Assembly: GCF_009017415.1 (NCBI RefSeq)
Contig: NC_092403.1
Coordinates: forward strand, 496,001 to 560,000
Source: Aspergillus flavus
Lineage: Eukaryota > Ascomycota > Eurotiomycetes > Eurotiales > Aspergillaceae
Length of the DNA stretch: 64,000 nt
Reading direction: 5' to 3'
Shown one piece after another: positions 1-10,044 of this stretch. A program made the translations under genes and the position numbers. How positions within the stretch are numbered: position 1 is the first letter of the stretch; the number at the start of each line of letters is the position of its first letter. A model generated the notes under the pieces. That model saw nothing but the letters and a program-made list of their open reading frames with translations. It ran no database searches and was not told the DNA's origin.

Positions 1-153
1 GAAAAACTCGACATGAAAGATCATACATGATTCAAGGAAAGACAATCATCACCGCTTCACCATAGATAATAGTACAGGCCACAAAGTCCCCAGTACCAAG
101 ACGCCTCTCGAATCCTTCATGCAGCAATGTATTTCGCGCCAAGGCCACACCGA

Positions 154-626
154 TCAGACCTTAACCTCCATAACACCATTGTAGCTGCAACGCTTAAGGA
201 CACCTTCCTGGGGGTTTTCCTTGCACTCCCACTTGCTGCCAGGGGCATCTTCGCTGAACGACGCCTGGCCTATCTCCTCGATTGAGTCAGAAACCCGCTC
301 GATCTCGATGGTGAACTTGTCGAAGTCTTTGACTCCGCCCAAAAGCCGGATGTAGTAGTTGTTGTTCGCGCAACGAGCATTCGAAGGGGGGGTTGAGTTG
401 GTGGACCTTTGTATAAGGAGTTAGTATAAGTAGGTCTTGGGTCAAGTGTATGCACTCACCACTTAACAGCGCAGTCAGTTGGAGTATCCTCAGGGTAGTT
501 GGGGTCGGTGAGAGAAAACTGAATGTTAGAATCGCCGAGCTTGGAGGATTTCGCTGTCAGTCCAGTGAGTTTTAGGGATTCGCTTCGGACGTTGAAGGGG
601 CTTGCCAGTGCAGTGCTGGCTGCCAT
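154..626 (-). CDS. small secreted-type cysteine protein, two exons, start uncertain
   Basis: Function not recognised. Two exons (626-460 and 406-154) join in frame across an intron with GTGAGT donor, TACTAAC branch point and AAAG acceptor, giving 139 residues from the first in-frame ATG. The mature part is acidic, rich in predicted beta-strand and has four cysteines (DCAVKW, ARCANN, WECKEN, KRCSYN), which would fit two disulfides as in Alt a 1-like (AA1-like) secreted fungal proteins; that link is only a guess. The peptide ISLLMAASTALASP looks like the core and cleavage site of a signal peptide, but the ATG at 626 falls inside it. The residues just upstream (LILKFTA) would complete a good signal peptide, yet the codon where a start would be expected reads ATA. 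The next in-frame ATG is at 851 and would give an implausibly long leader. The start may be lost, non-AUG, or supplied by an upstream exon. Confidence 0.55.
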
Positions 627-1337
627 AAGGAGAGAGATGGCAGTGAACTTCAGTATGAGGGAGTGAATTGAGAGGTTGTATCTAGGTTGGATATAAGGAG
701 ATGTAGAGAGTGTGGCTTTGAATTGCTTCGGATGCGTTGGGGTCTTTGGTTTGCTAGATGGGATATCGTATCTCTGCTGGAAAAAAACAACCGTATATAC
801 CTCTGATGACTTTGGTAGCTTATAGGCCTGAAGCACCTTTTGATATTCCATAAATAGACAATGTCAACAAAAGCCTGAGATACCTCATTAAGGCCAGCCA
901 ATATAGTTCGTATCCAGAAACAGCTCATGCCAAGAGATGGCTGAGTAGGGCTGTATGTGCTCAATAGGGTATCTTTTTGGCCGATCATGCTACTTTAGGG
1001 CGACTTAATGTATGATAATCAACTGTTCGGCATGTCAGAGGGTGATTGCATATTGATTGTTTGGTTATTGGCATAATTCTCATTTTCCAGGGGCAAAGAA
1101 TATAGAGTTGTTCAAAGGTGGAGGTCTACAGGTATTTTAGAAGATGTTAAGTGTTAACTGTAGTTATAAACTCCTATAAATAAACTATGCTACCGAAATG
1201 AGGCGATAATCGGACTCGCGTTCAGCCACTTTTTGCATGATACTATCAACGTTGCTTTATCCTTCGGCACACCAGTCCGTATCCTTTGGGCCTTGGCCTT
1301 TGGTTCATAAGATCAAATCCAGTTAATGATGTATGAA
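627..1337. other. intergenic, no gene seen
   Basis: About 0.7 kb between the convergent-looking end of the MACPF gene and the 5' side of the small secreted gene. It is AT-rich, with short unrelated frames only. It should hold the promoter of the small secreted-protein gene; no clear element was recognised. Confidence 0.5.
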
Positions 1338-4288
1338 TCAAGTGGGAACATCTGCCTGGTCCACCATTTCAAGCACCGTGAAACGAATGCGACCTTCATT
1401 CGGAACACTGTATGGCAATGCTCCAATCGACTTCGCATCGTCCACGCCCTCACCTGGGTTTTGACCCCGCAGCGACAATGCGATAATACCTTTTTGCCTG
1501 CCATCCGGACCGTACACCAACAGACAACATTTGTCCCCATTGCGCATGGGTCCCTCTCGCTCTTGGTCGCGGAACTCGAAAAGTGTCGCCTCGTGCTTGG
1601 GTCCAGCTGCCAAAACCGTTATCTCTTTCCCATTTTGGTTGAAGAGAATGGCGCGAAGCCATAGGCCCCTTTTGCGGTTGAAGATCTGGTACCTCACTCC
1701 ATAGTGTAGCTATTTGTCTGCATCAGTACATATTTCTATATAGTTCTTCTAGGAAACGCACGGCTGGAGCTTGATTCAAGAGGGTTTCGACCTCGATGTC
1801 ATATACAGTATCGGTGCTGTTGTCTTCAAATGCCAATCCAGGGTGGCCACTATCGTAGAGTTCCTGGATCGCGTAGGGGATTTGATAATCTAATCAAATT
1901 AACTGTGAACCTCTCCTTGTTCCGGGTTGTACTTACTGGCCCACTGGCCTGATTGTAAACCTTTTATGGCCGCAAAGGGGTCCTTTGTAAGTTCGTTGGT
2001 GTACAGCTGAGTCACTTCCTGGCCTGTTCTGGTTAGTATGGGTTCGTAGAGATAGACTACAGAGGATCATACGAATTCTCCACGCGTGGTGGAGTGATAA
2101 ATACTCGGGCTTGTTTTTGTCTGCCCGTTGCCATGCATCCAGGCCAAGCCGGAAGCTGACCGTCTCCTTCCTTCGAGTGATTTCAGCAAGTTTGTTGAAC
2201 CTGTCTGGGACATCTTCATAGCCGGGTATTCGGCCGATGAAATCGCCCAGAGGGATGACGTCTTCTTGCTAAAGGATATTAGCACCTGAGATAGTGGAGC
2301 TATCGTCAGATCGAGTGAAATACCTTGATGACACGCCAGTTTTGAAACGGAGCGACCGTAGGACACCACGCAGGAGGGCTATAATATAGAATTAGCATAA
2401 GCCTTGTGTGTGTGTGTGTGTGTGTGTGTGTAAGGTAAACAAAAGAGTGACTTGCTTGTTGCAGAGAAGGGTATCACCGCCCTGGGCTTGCCATGAGATG
2501 GAGCTCTGCATACTCCGTCTGGCATCGCTGTCTTGGCCCGACTGTCCATTCTCTTGACTGTAGCTGGCACTACCAGACACAAACTTGGATGAGAATGAGG
2601 CACTAGCTGAGATCTTCATCTGCTTGGTAGCTTCACTTTCGCTACTGGTACCCAACGTGCTGAACTTTTCCGATGAAAACAGTCTCCCACCGAGTTCGAC
2701 GCGCGTGGCGAAAAAGTGGCCTGTTGTTGCGCGTGTCAATAATGCGAGATACTATTTGCCGTAGCGTTGGATTTATCCTACCGTATTTATGGTGAAAGGC
2801 AATCAGAGAGTTGACATCCTTGACCCTGATAAGATCCTGGCTACATTCATCGGATAGTGCCAAACTGTACTCATCCAAATGCAGCACCACTCGAGGGAAC
2901 TAATAATACCAGATTAGATGAGGGTTAAAAGAGTACAATGCCATATTGAAACATACATTGTAGGTGATGTTCATAGTGCTGCTTTCTGCCGTACTCTGCT
3001 TGCTCAACGCATTGCTTTCACTCGAGGAGAAGCCAGCACTGACAGCGGCACTGAATCCAAACGCTCCTCCTTCACTAAGAATTGTTAGCATACCCATCTA
3101 AGGCTATATGGAGACTGTTATGGTTCAAACGTGGATTTAATCATACATAGAAGCTTCTGCCTCAATAGAGGAGAATGAACTACGAGCCATAGCCGTTGCC
3201 ACAGACGACTTAGTCTCAAAAGTATCCACGTATGAATCGTCTGCCACCACAAACCGTGGGATATGGAATTGTTGCTACTGAATTAGCATCACTCCATCGT
3301 CATCGTCATCGAATCAGTATAGAGCTCACCTCAATTTTGACCTCTGAATCCGAAATTTCATGCGGCTGGAACTTTCTCGGTTTCAACACAAAGGCTACAC
3401 TTGTTAAACCATATCCAGTTTTAATAGGTATGGAATTTCTTTTTACATACCACTGTATGGCGCACGTTCAATCCGACGGAACTTGAGCTTTTTGCTTCCA
3501 TCGGACGCTCGGCCCAGATTGGAAAACACCAATCGAGAAGCGCTTGTGAGGCTATTGTTGCGGATGACAATATTCCACTCCTTCTCTGACATATCGGCGG
3601 GGTTGCTATGACAGTGAGTAAACTCAAGAAATATAATCGATCAATCAAGGAGCCCTACGTGGCATCTTCGCTAGCCTCCGCCACCCAGTCGGCCTTGTTG
3701 AAGGAGCTGGTGAGCTGGTCTAGTGAAGCTTTGAGCAACTCCGGTTTGTCCTGAATGGTCAGCTGAGTGTAGAGGTAAGCAGTGTGATGGGGACGTACAC
3801 TGAGTTTGAGGTTGAGTTCTTTCTTAAGAGTTTCCTTGGCTTCATCACTTAAGCCAGTGGTAGTCTTTTTGCTCTTAAGGTAGACGTAGACATTGTAGAT
3901 ATTCTTCTTTTTCTTATCATCGCCCTCCTCCTTGTCCTAGACCCAGTGAGCGTTTTTATTGTAAAGTATGGCTAGATCCAGCGACAAACCTCTCCTCCCT
4001 CGGATAAAATATCCACATAATCCGAGAAGGACGAAGCATCATTGACTAGAGCTCCAGACGGTGAGCAAAATGAACATCCGACCCTATGATACAATCAGCG
4101 CAATCCAATGAACAGAGACAGGAAACGTACTTGCTAGCATCCAAGCCACCGTTCTCAATGAGCGCCGACCGCACGTCGGACAGCTTCTTGCTGCTAATGT
4201 CAAAGTCCTTCAAAGGGACACAGTTCGTTCTCTTGACTGTGTCATCTTTGGCGTTAAAGAGGTTGACATCTAGGCGGATGGCAGCCAT
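1338..4288 (-). CDS. MACPF (membrane attack complex/perforin) domain protein
   Basis: Multi-exon gene (about a dozen exons, roughly 750 residues) for a perforin-fold protein, a family that assembles into membrane-associated rings or pores; the target here is unknown. The ATG at 4288 starts an N-terminal domain (MAAIRLDVNLFNAK) without a signal peptide. A Ser-rich beta region around 3000-3100 follows, then the MACPF core: an HKYG stretch whose exon join restores YGHFFATRVELGG (2700-2760), the family's YGTHF-type signature, then Gly/Ser-rich membrane-hairpin-like segments, QGGD near 2470 and NWRVIK near 2340. The last exon (about 1338-1715) encodes a C-terminal beta domain. One intron (2379-2455) has a GC donor and a dinucleotide repeat. 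Fold assignment is firm from motifs; exact exon borders in the N-terminal half are not. Whether it acts outside the cell, on competitors or internally cannot be read from the sequence. No aegerolysin-type partner is visible nearby. Confidence 0.75.
2379..2455 (-). other. GC-AG intron in the MACPF gene
   Basis: On the minus strand the exon ends AACAA and is followed by GCAAGTCAC, a classic GC-type donor; the acceptor is ATTATAG. Removing these 77 nt joins LLCN to NPPAWCP in frame and restores the MACPF C-terminal motif NWRVIK. No GT donor nearby gives the same frame. Confidence 0.65.
2405..2431. repeat. (TG)n dinucleotide microsatellite, about 13.5 units
   Basis: Uninterrupted TG repeat (CA on the gene strand), located inside the GC-AG intron of the MACPF gene between the donor and the branch/acceptor region. 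Length is likely to vary between strains. Confidence 0.95.
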
Positions 4289-5387
4289 GATTTTGATTCA
4301 ACAGTATGAAAGAATTGACAGCTGGGGTGAAGACTAAGAGAAGAGAAAAATTCCCACTGAAGGATAATCTTGACTTTAAATGTTTTGGTTTGGGCTGGCA
4401 GCTGGCAAAATGACATTAGCACCCAAGACTCTTCAGCTGTCCAGCTAGTAGTCAACAAACCACAGCTGAACCCCGCGATCTACATATTTAGAGCCGCTGA
4501 TTGGTCCTGTTAAGACGAAGATCGAACGCCAGTGCCAGAAGGTGGTAAAGGGGTGAGTTGTCTGAACTCTACACGATCCACTCCGGTTATGATAGGTCGG
4601 ATTCCCCATTCTTCAGTTTTGGTGGCTTATCGTGGGCTCGTCTAGCCCAGAACGCATGTTCAAAACATGTCCCAATTGTGCCAGTTGTTCCAATTCTTGG
4701 TGCATGTCGTCTTTTATTTTTCTTTCAATTCTCTTTTATTTCGTTGCGCAAGTTTCCGAAGAAGCAGTCTTTTTTTTTGATGCTTATTCATGAGACTGCT
4801 CTCTATACAGAAGTATCTACTCAATTGTACGGGATATGTGCAGCGCGCTGGTGGTGGAGAGGAATGTTGCCCCAGAAGATGCGATAATATATATTTTTTT
4901 GTCTAAATGTGTACGTCTATATTGTGAAAGAGGTTATTCTAATATCAGTAGTTTTCGAAAATCTTTACAAACATGTCATAAGGGGAGCTTCCCAAAAGTT
5001 AGCGATATAAGGTATACTCTACTGTTTAAAACCACTATATATATAGATGTTTTTTCTTTAAAAAAAAAGATTCGAGTCTTCAGATATATATTGCAGAAAT
5101 AAGAATAAAGATTTCGGCTAAACTACTCGGTAGCACGTTATCCCGCATTCCGATATCATATACTTGAATCGTTTTATCTTGATGCCTACAAGGCTACAAC
5201 AGCTACACTGAATATTACACTCAATATCTGCACTCGATGAGAAGTATTTCTTGTTTTTTGAAGTCGTCAAATGCCATCAAGATGTCTTGACACACATTCA
5301 AAGATATTTAAGTCGTAGAATTCCCCTTTCGAACTAATAAAAGCAGACCATCTCTTTTTTGTATCTCATTCTACCCAATCAAGCACC
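4289..5387. other. divergent intergenic region
   Basis: About 1.1 kb between the MACPF gene (leftward) and the GNAT gene (rightward), so it carries both promoters. The right half (4880-5340) is very AT-rich. AATAAAAG at about 5337 could serve as a TATA-like element for the acetyltransferase gene. The frames present have no recognisable protein content. Confidence 0.5.
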
Positions 5388-6106
5388 ATGACTACTCCCA
5401 GCTACACTATTCGTGCCGTCGAACACTCTGACATTCCTGCGCTGGGTGAGCTTCTGTACACCTCCAAGCTGGCTCTAACTATCAACCGCCTTTTGTTCAA
5501 AAACTGGCCCAATGAAGCTACCCAACGGCAGAACTACCTCGGTGCATTGGAAGGCATCGACGTGGATTCACCCAAATCACGGACTGTAGTTGACAACGAC
5601 ACTGGTGAAGTCATTGGCCATCTTGCCCTTAACCGCCGCCGACCAGTAGAGAAACTGGAACAGTCCCAAGGGGAGACCAAAAAGCCGTATCTCCCTAACT
5701 TCTTCGCCCCTGAAGTTGTGACGGCGGTGCTGGAAGCAGTTGCCACCATTAACGAAGAAGTAAAGACCTTCGACCGTTATGGTAAGCATCTATTTAAAGT
5801 CGCTCCCTAGTAATCACTTGATATGGTGGTTAATGTGCTTAATCTTCGTCAGAGATTACATACATCGTTGTGAAGCCAGAATACCGTCATCGTGGTATTG
5901 GAAAGAATTTGATGGACTATGTGTTCAACCAGGCACGGTCTGCAGGTGTGCCTGTTGCCGTCAACGCTGAGCCGCAGATCTATGAGTTTTTCAAGAGATA
6001 TGACTTCCATGATACGAAGCATGTAGATTTCGATCTTGCTCAATGGGCTCCGCCATACTCGGGCTTTGGCATTTTCAGGTTGGCCGGGTTGATATGGCAC
6101 CCTTGA
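5388..6106 (+). CDS. GNAT-family N-acetyltransferase
   Basis: Predicted acetyl-CoA-dependent acyltransferase of 215 residues, substrate unknown. Exons 5388-5781 and 5853-6106 join in phase (GTAAGC donor, GTCAG acceptor). The N-terminal part YTIRAVEHSDIPALGELL is a typical GNAT beta1-alpha1 opening. After the splice the chain ITYIVVKPEYRHRGIGKNL contains the acetyl-CoA-binding motif A (R/Q-x-x-G-x-G/A, here RHRGIG). The C-terminal NAEPQIYEFFKRYDF is the usual beta5-alpha4 segment (xxFYxxxGF). No targeting signal is seen, so it is probably cytosolic. Aspergilli have many such single-domain paralogues, and the neighbours give no hint of substrate. Confidence 0.85.
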
Positions 6107-6839
6107 TGATAATGGTATTTTACAATCAATGGAGATAGCTCGTAGTGGAAGATGTTGAGACCATGGGATTTGGGATATCGGAAAGATAGGTACTACTTTT
6201 AGTTGCGTTTTCAAGCATTTATAGCCAGATGGTCATACTCTTTCTTGGCTTCAATCTCAAGCCTTAATGCCAAGTAACACTAAGCCTAGTAATCTTGACG
6301 GAACAACAACTCTCCGATACCGAGTATTGTATGGAACAGTTAAGTTAAAGGAATAGTATACTGTAATCAATTATTTCCTGGACCCTAGTAGGTATCTTTG
6401 TATAAGCTGTAGGAATACTATTTCAGCTCCGTGGGTGGCGACTCCTAATCGGCTTACGTACGGGAATCGTGCTGTGGCTGTGTTGTTGTGTTATTATTAT
6501 TAGTGTCGATCGGAACAAAGTTCCATCGGATGCGTTGTTTACCCCTCAGCCCTCAACCCTTAACCCTTAACCCCCCCTCCGTGAAAACGCTCTATATGGC
6601 ATAGGGGCTCAACCCCTCTTCCTGCAGGCCCCTGAAAATGGCGGAATGGCGTGAGAATGGCTCCATCTTTGCCTTGTGGATGCTCAGCTGAGAAGCGGAG
6701 ACCCCTCTTGATCCAATGAAAGAGGATGCCCATGAGAAGGTGGATATCGTCGTGGCCCGGCAGTGGATACAATCGTATCTCACCGCAACGATCGATTTTT
6801 GGGCTGAATGCCGATCTATTCGGTTCGAGTGTTTTGGGA
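6107..6839. other. intergenic, no gene seen
   Basis: Downstream of the acetyltransferase and upstream of the CipC-like gene. It contains a short telomere-like C-rich run (CCCTTAACCCTTAACCCCCC at about 6558) that does not match TTAGGG repeats exactly. No coding sequence is supported. Confidence 0.5.
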
Positions 6840-6951
6840 TCTATCTAAATAGCCCCTCTGCCTCTCTCCCTCTCCTTTTCTTTTTCTCTCTCCTTATCCA
6901 TTACATCTTTTTCTGATCTTTCCCAGACAAGACCACTTTCATCCAAACAAA
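6840..6951 (+). promoter_or_regulatory. core promoter/5' UTR of the CipC-like gene
   Basis: A TATA-like TATCTAAATAG (about 6842-6852) is followed directly by a long pyrimidine (CT) tract (about 6853-6900) and an A-rich leader (CAAACAAAATG) around the start codon. CT tracts of this kind are typical of strongly expressed Aspergillus genes. The assignment rests on position and composition. Confidence 0.5.
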
Positions 6952-7411
6952 ATGGGTTTCTTTGGTACGTTGTTCTTTCACTCGATATCCTCTTCCTCTC
7001 AATGTTATACTGACTGTAATCACTGTCCACTAGACAACGACCACGAGAACGCCCAACACCACAAGGAGGTCTACCAGAAAGAAGGCCATGAGGGACACTG
7101 GTCCCACGACGCCATCGGCGGTGCCGCTGCCTACGAGGCCATGAAGGCCTTCAACGACCACCAGGCAAAGAACGGTATTGTCACCAATTGTCTTCCGGTC
7201 AATTTGTTCACGTAGGCTGATTCTATTCTTCCCGACCATAGGAAAGCCCCAGGACCATGCCCAGGCTAAGCAGATCGCCGCTGGCCTCGCCACCGCTGCT
7301 GTCACTCACCTCTTCGAGACCAAGGGTCTCAACTTCATTGACAGGGAGAAGGCTGAGTACCGTGCCAAGAAGGACGCTGAGGAGGCCATTGACCGTCACT
7401 ATCAGGGTTGA
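6952..7411 (+). CDS. CipC-like stress/antibiotic-response protein
   Basis: Small soluble protein of 107 residues related to CipC, first known as a concanamycin-induced protein of Aspergillus nidulans. Its molecular function is unknown, and family members are abundant under stress and in hyphae. Three exons (6952-6964, 7034-7174, 7242-7411); the first is only 13 nt and encodes MGFF. Family hallmarks are the MGFF start, the HHKEVY segment, GGAAAYEAMKAFNDHQ, GKPQDHAQAKQIAAG and the ETKGLNFIDREKAEYRAKKD tail. The chain is rich in His, Ala and Lys with no signal peptide or membrane segment. The CT-rich promoter and tiny first exon agree with high expression. Splice joins are all in phase, so the model is secure. 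Confidence 0.92.
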
Positions 7412-9228
7412 TCTTCGCCGTTGACTCTTGACCGTCCATGATGTATATACCATGAATATGAATACCAATTAACGTTTAAGGCGAAATGTTCTTCTGTTTC
7501 TCCCCTCCTAGATCGTAAAGAGCTGAAGCTCTCACTGCGCTATCTTCTCTATTCTAATCCGCGATTCTCTCTTGTGCCAATAATCCTTCAGCACGAGTTA
7601 CCGGTATTAAACGAATAGCAAGGAAGCTACAACGGCTAAAGCCACGTATGTCTCTGCAGGGTTAACTGATGTTAACAAATTCACTAGCGAGAACCCCGAG
7701 GGATCTCTAGTTTAGGCTCTTCTGAATTATCTGAATTTGAGTATTTTTGAATCTTATCAAGGGAAGTTAAACATGCATCAGCTGGAAGGCTGTTTTTAGA
7801 TTTCCGTTTAGGGATATAGAAAGAGGGGCAGCATTGCCGCCACGTAGTTCCACTTCAACCTCGGATCCTCAGCCAGCTTCAATTCCGTTCTCTGGACATG
7901 TTCCTGGAATGAAAAGCGACTTGGAGAATGTCATTCGAAAATACCAGCTGATCACCAATGCCCTCAAACCTTTCTGGTCAATGTACGAGAGTTCATGATT
8001 CAACATATCAAGCTCAACGAGCAAGTGCAGGACGTGGGGGCTTCATCTCTGCCCCCTACGTGGTCCCATTAAAGTCAACGATGCACAATTAGTACAATTG
8101 CCGCTCGAAGTGGGGGCATATACTCCATGGAGGGACATTACTGGTCCTCTTGCTCAGATGCATGGAGATAGGGCCTTGGTGTTAGCTGCGTCGGAACGCG
8201 ATGTGGAATCTGCACAGACACCTGTTGATTGGACCGTTCGTCACTATCAGTGGTCTATGCGTGTCAGTGAGTGTGGCTGTGCTTGTCTTCTAGTCCAGTA
8301 GAAAGATTAGACGTTCATATACCTTTCGTATTGTGATATGTTTGTTGACTTGTGCAGAATTCCCGGAATGAGGTTGCTACATGACGCCACTGAGGACGTT
8401 TATTAGAGTTCTACTTTGGAATTCAATCCAGATGGTGTGCTTGGGATGGAAATATTACCCGAAGCTGTAGCAGGTCCGGACTACTCGGGCTATCAGGGTA
8501 CTCAACATGCCACGATTCTCTCCTTGGTTGCATTAATTGTGTTTGATGCAGGTGCAGTCCAGGTGTTACTCAGTAAAAGTGCAGCTACTTACGCTATACC
8601 TTCTGATGCGTCCACTACTTCGTCAAAACCGTTCACAGCAGCTGCGCCGACCTCGAAATCCCTTCCTAGAGCAAATTGACAATCTACCTTTGATCCTGTG
8701 GGTACTAATAACCACTGATCCATACCATTTCATACCCCGCACAAGGTCAATACAAAGCATAACATCACTGGAGACTGCTTTGAAAGACAGAAATAGTGGA
8801 TTGGACTCTCAGCCCATTGACGAACTCAACTTTGATGTCCAATAGTCGCAACGTATGAGCTTGGGCCATCCTAGAGAATGCCATGTTCGAGCCTATCAAA
8901 TGCCTATCCGGACACTGACCCTCAGATTTAGGGCCATTGCAGCCCTACGTTTGGGTATGGAACATATTCATGTAGGTTTCAGGCTTAGGGTGAGTAGGCT
9001 CGAGGGGCCATTATGGAATTTGTATCTACGACAGCTTACCATCATTTATGGTATAAGTATCTCAGCCATGCCACCAGTCTATACATATATGCATTAGCAC
9101 AATATGTTAGTTCAAATAATAATAGATCCAATCGAGTGTTATACACATGGCGCGGTGCCAGTTTGATAGACGAGAACCAGCACACTTAGCAGTTTCATAT
9201 AACCTAACCATTATCAACTATAGACTGT
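7412..9228. other. gene-poor region with possible degraded coding remnants
   Basis: 1.8 kb without a supportable gene. On the plus strand several frames between about 7860 and 8850 have protein-like composition (for example LPLEVGAYTPWRDITGPLAQ near 8100 and EFNPDGVLGMEILPEAVAGP near 8420). They are broken by stops and shifts and no splice model joins them. They may be the remains of a decayed gene, or chance. The family was not recognised. Confidence 0.3.
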
Positions 9229-10044
9229 CTACCGGGTCTCTGTGGTCTCCGGCAGTTCATGAACCTCATGGACCGCCTGACTGGGCGGACTCGACGGCAA
9301 CTCAGTCAGCTCACCCTGAGGCAAAGATTCCGGGTTTTTACGATAACCGGGGGGTGGTTGTAAATCTGAACCTGGTCCAAATTGTTTCTTTTGTCGTCGA
9401 CGCCGAAGCAAGTACCAGGCCAAGGCAGCGATCAGAGCGACACCAGCCACACAACCAACAACAATACCAGCGATTGCACCTCTGGGGTCATCATCAGAGC
9501 TGGATACATAATCAGATGTAGATGTTTCGGACGTATGAGGCGCGGATGCAGATGTAGATGTCGCGGTAGACGTTGAAGTTGCTATACGAGGGTACGTGAA
9601 GGTCGTGGACGAGATAGCTATACCGATTCCTTATCAGAGCTTTCGACCAAGACATGATATCCCTAACGACGTACTTTGCACTATTGGGTTCAGGATTGTG
9701 TGGGAAGCCCCCTCGGGCTGTTTTGCGCACCCGACACTATCATTGTATTTCTTTTTTGATGTCCAAAACCCCTGGTCTTCTTCCTTACAGCAGAAGAGGC
9801 CATAATGTTCGTACATGGTCCAGCTTGCGTTGGCGCAATGAGCTATCCGGAAAAGCGGTTCCCGACAATCTGCCTCGTTCGGGCAACAGATCGGATTTTT
9901 GTTGTTGTCTGATACCTTGCAGGTGCTTTCCGATGGACAGCAGGCAACAAAACCATCCCAGGTAGCCCTACATTGCTTAGTACGCTCGGGGCAGCTACCG
10001 TTCACACGAAGGGAATATCCGAACGGAGGATCGTAAGACACCAT
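9229..10044 (-). CDS. cysteine-rich single-pass membrane protein
   Basis: Function unknown. Two exons (10044-9675 and 9617-9229) join in frame and give about 252 residues. The ectodomain starts PPFGYSLRVNGSCPERTKQC and has about a dozen cysteines in pairs (CCPSEST, ICCPNE, FCCKEED) and several N-glycosylation sites. A Ser/Thr-rich stalk follows, then one hydrophobic span (GAIAGIVVGCVAGVALIAAL), a basic stop-transfer RRRRQKK and a proline-rich cytoplasmic tail. This layout is common in Aspergillus surface proteins with a WSC- or sensor-like plan. No signal peptide is encoded at the obvious starts (ATG 10044 or 10101), so the 5' end is either wrong, on a missed exon, or damaged. The start given is the ATG closest to the ectodomain. 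Confidence 0.6.

Noticed and set aside
4629..4700. tRNA-like string TGGGCTCGTCTAGCCCAGAA
   Set aside because: A short hairpin only; no T-arm or acceptor stem could be formed.
6550..6580. Telomere-like run CCCTTAACCCTTAACCCCCC
   Set aside because: Does not match CCCTAA repeats exactly and is only two or three units long; ordinary low complexity.
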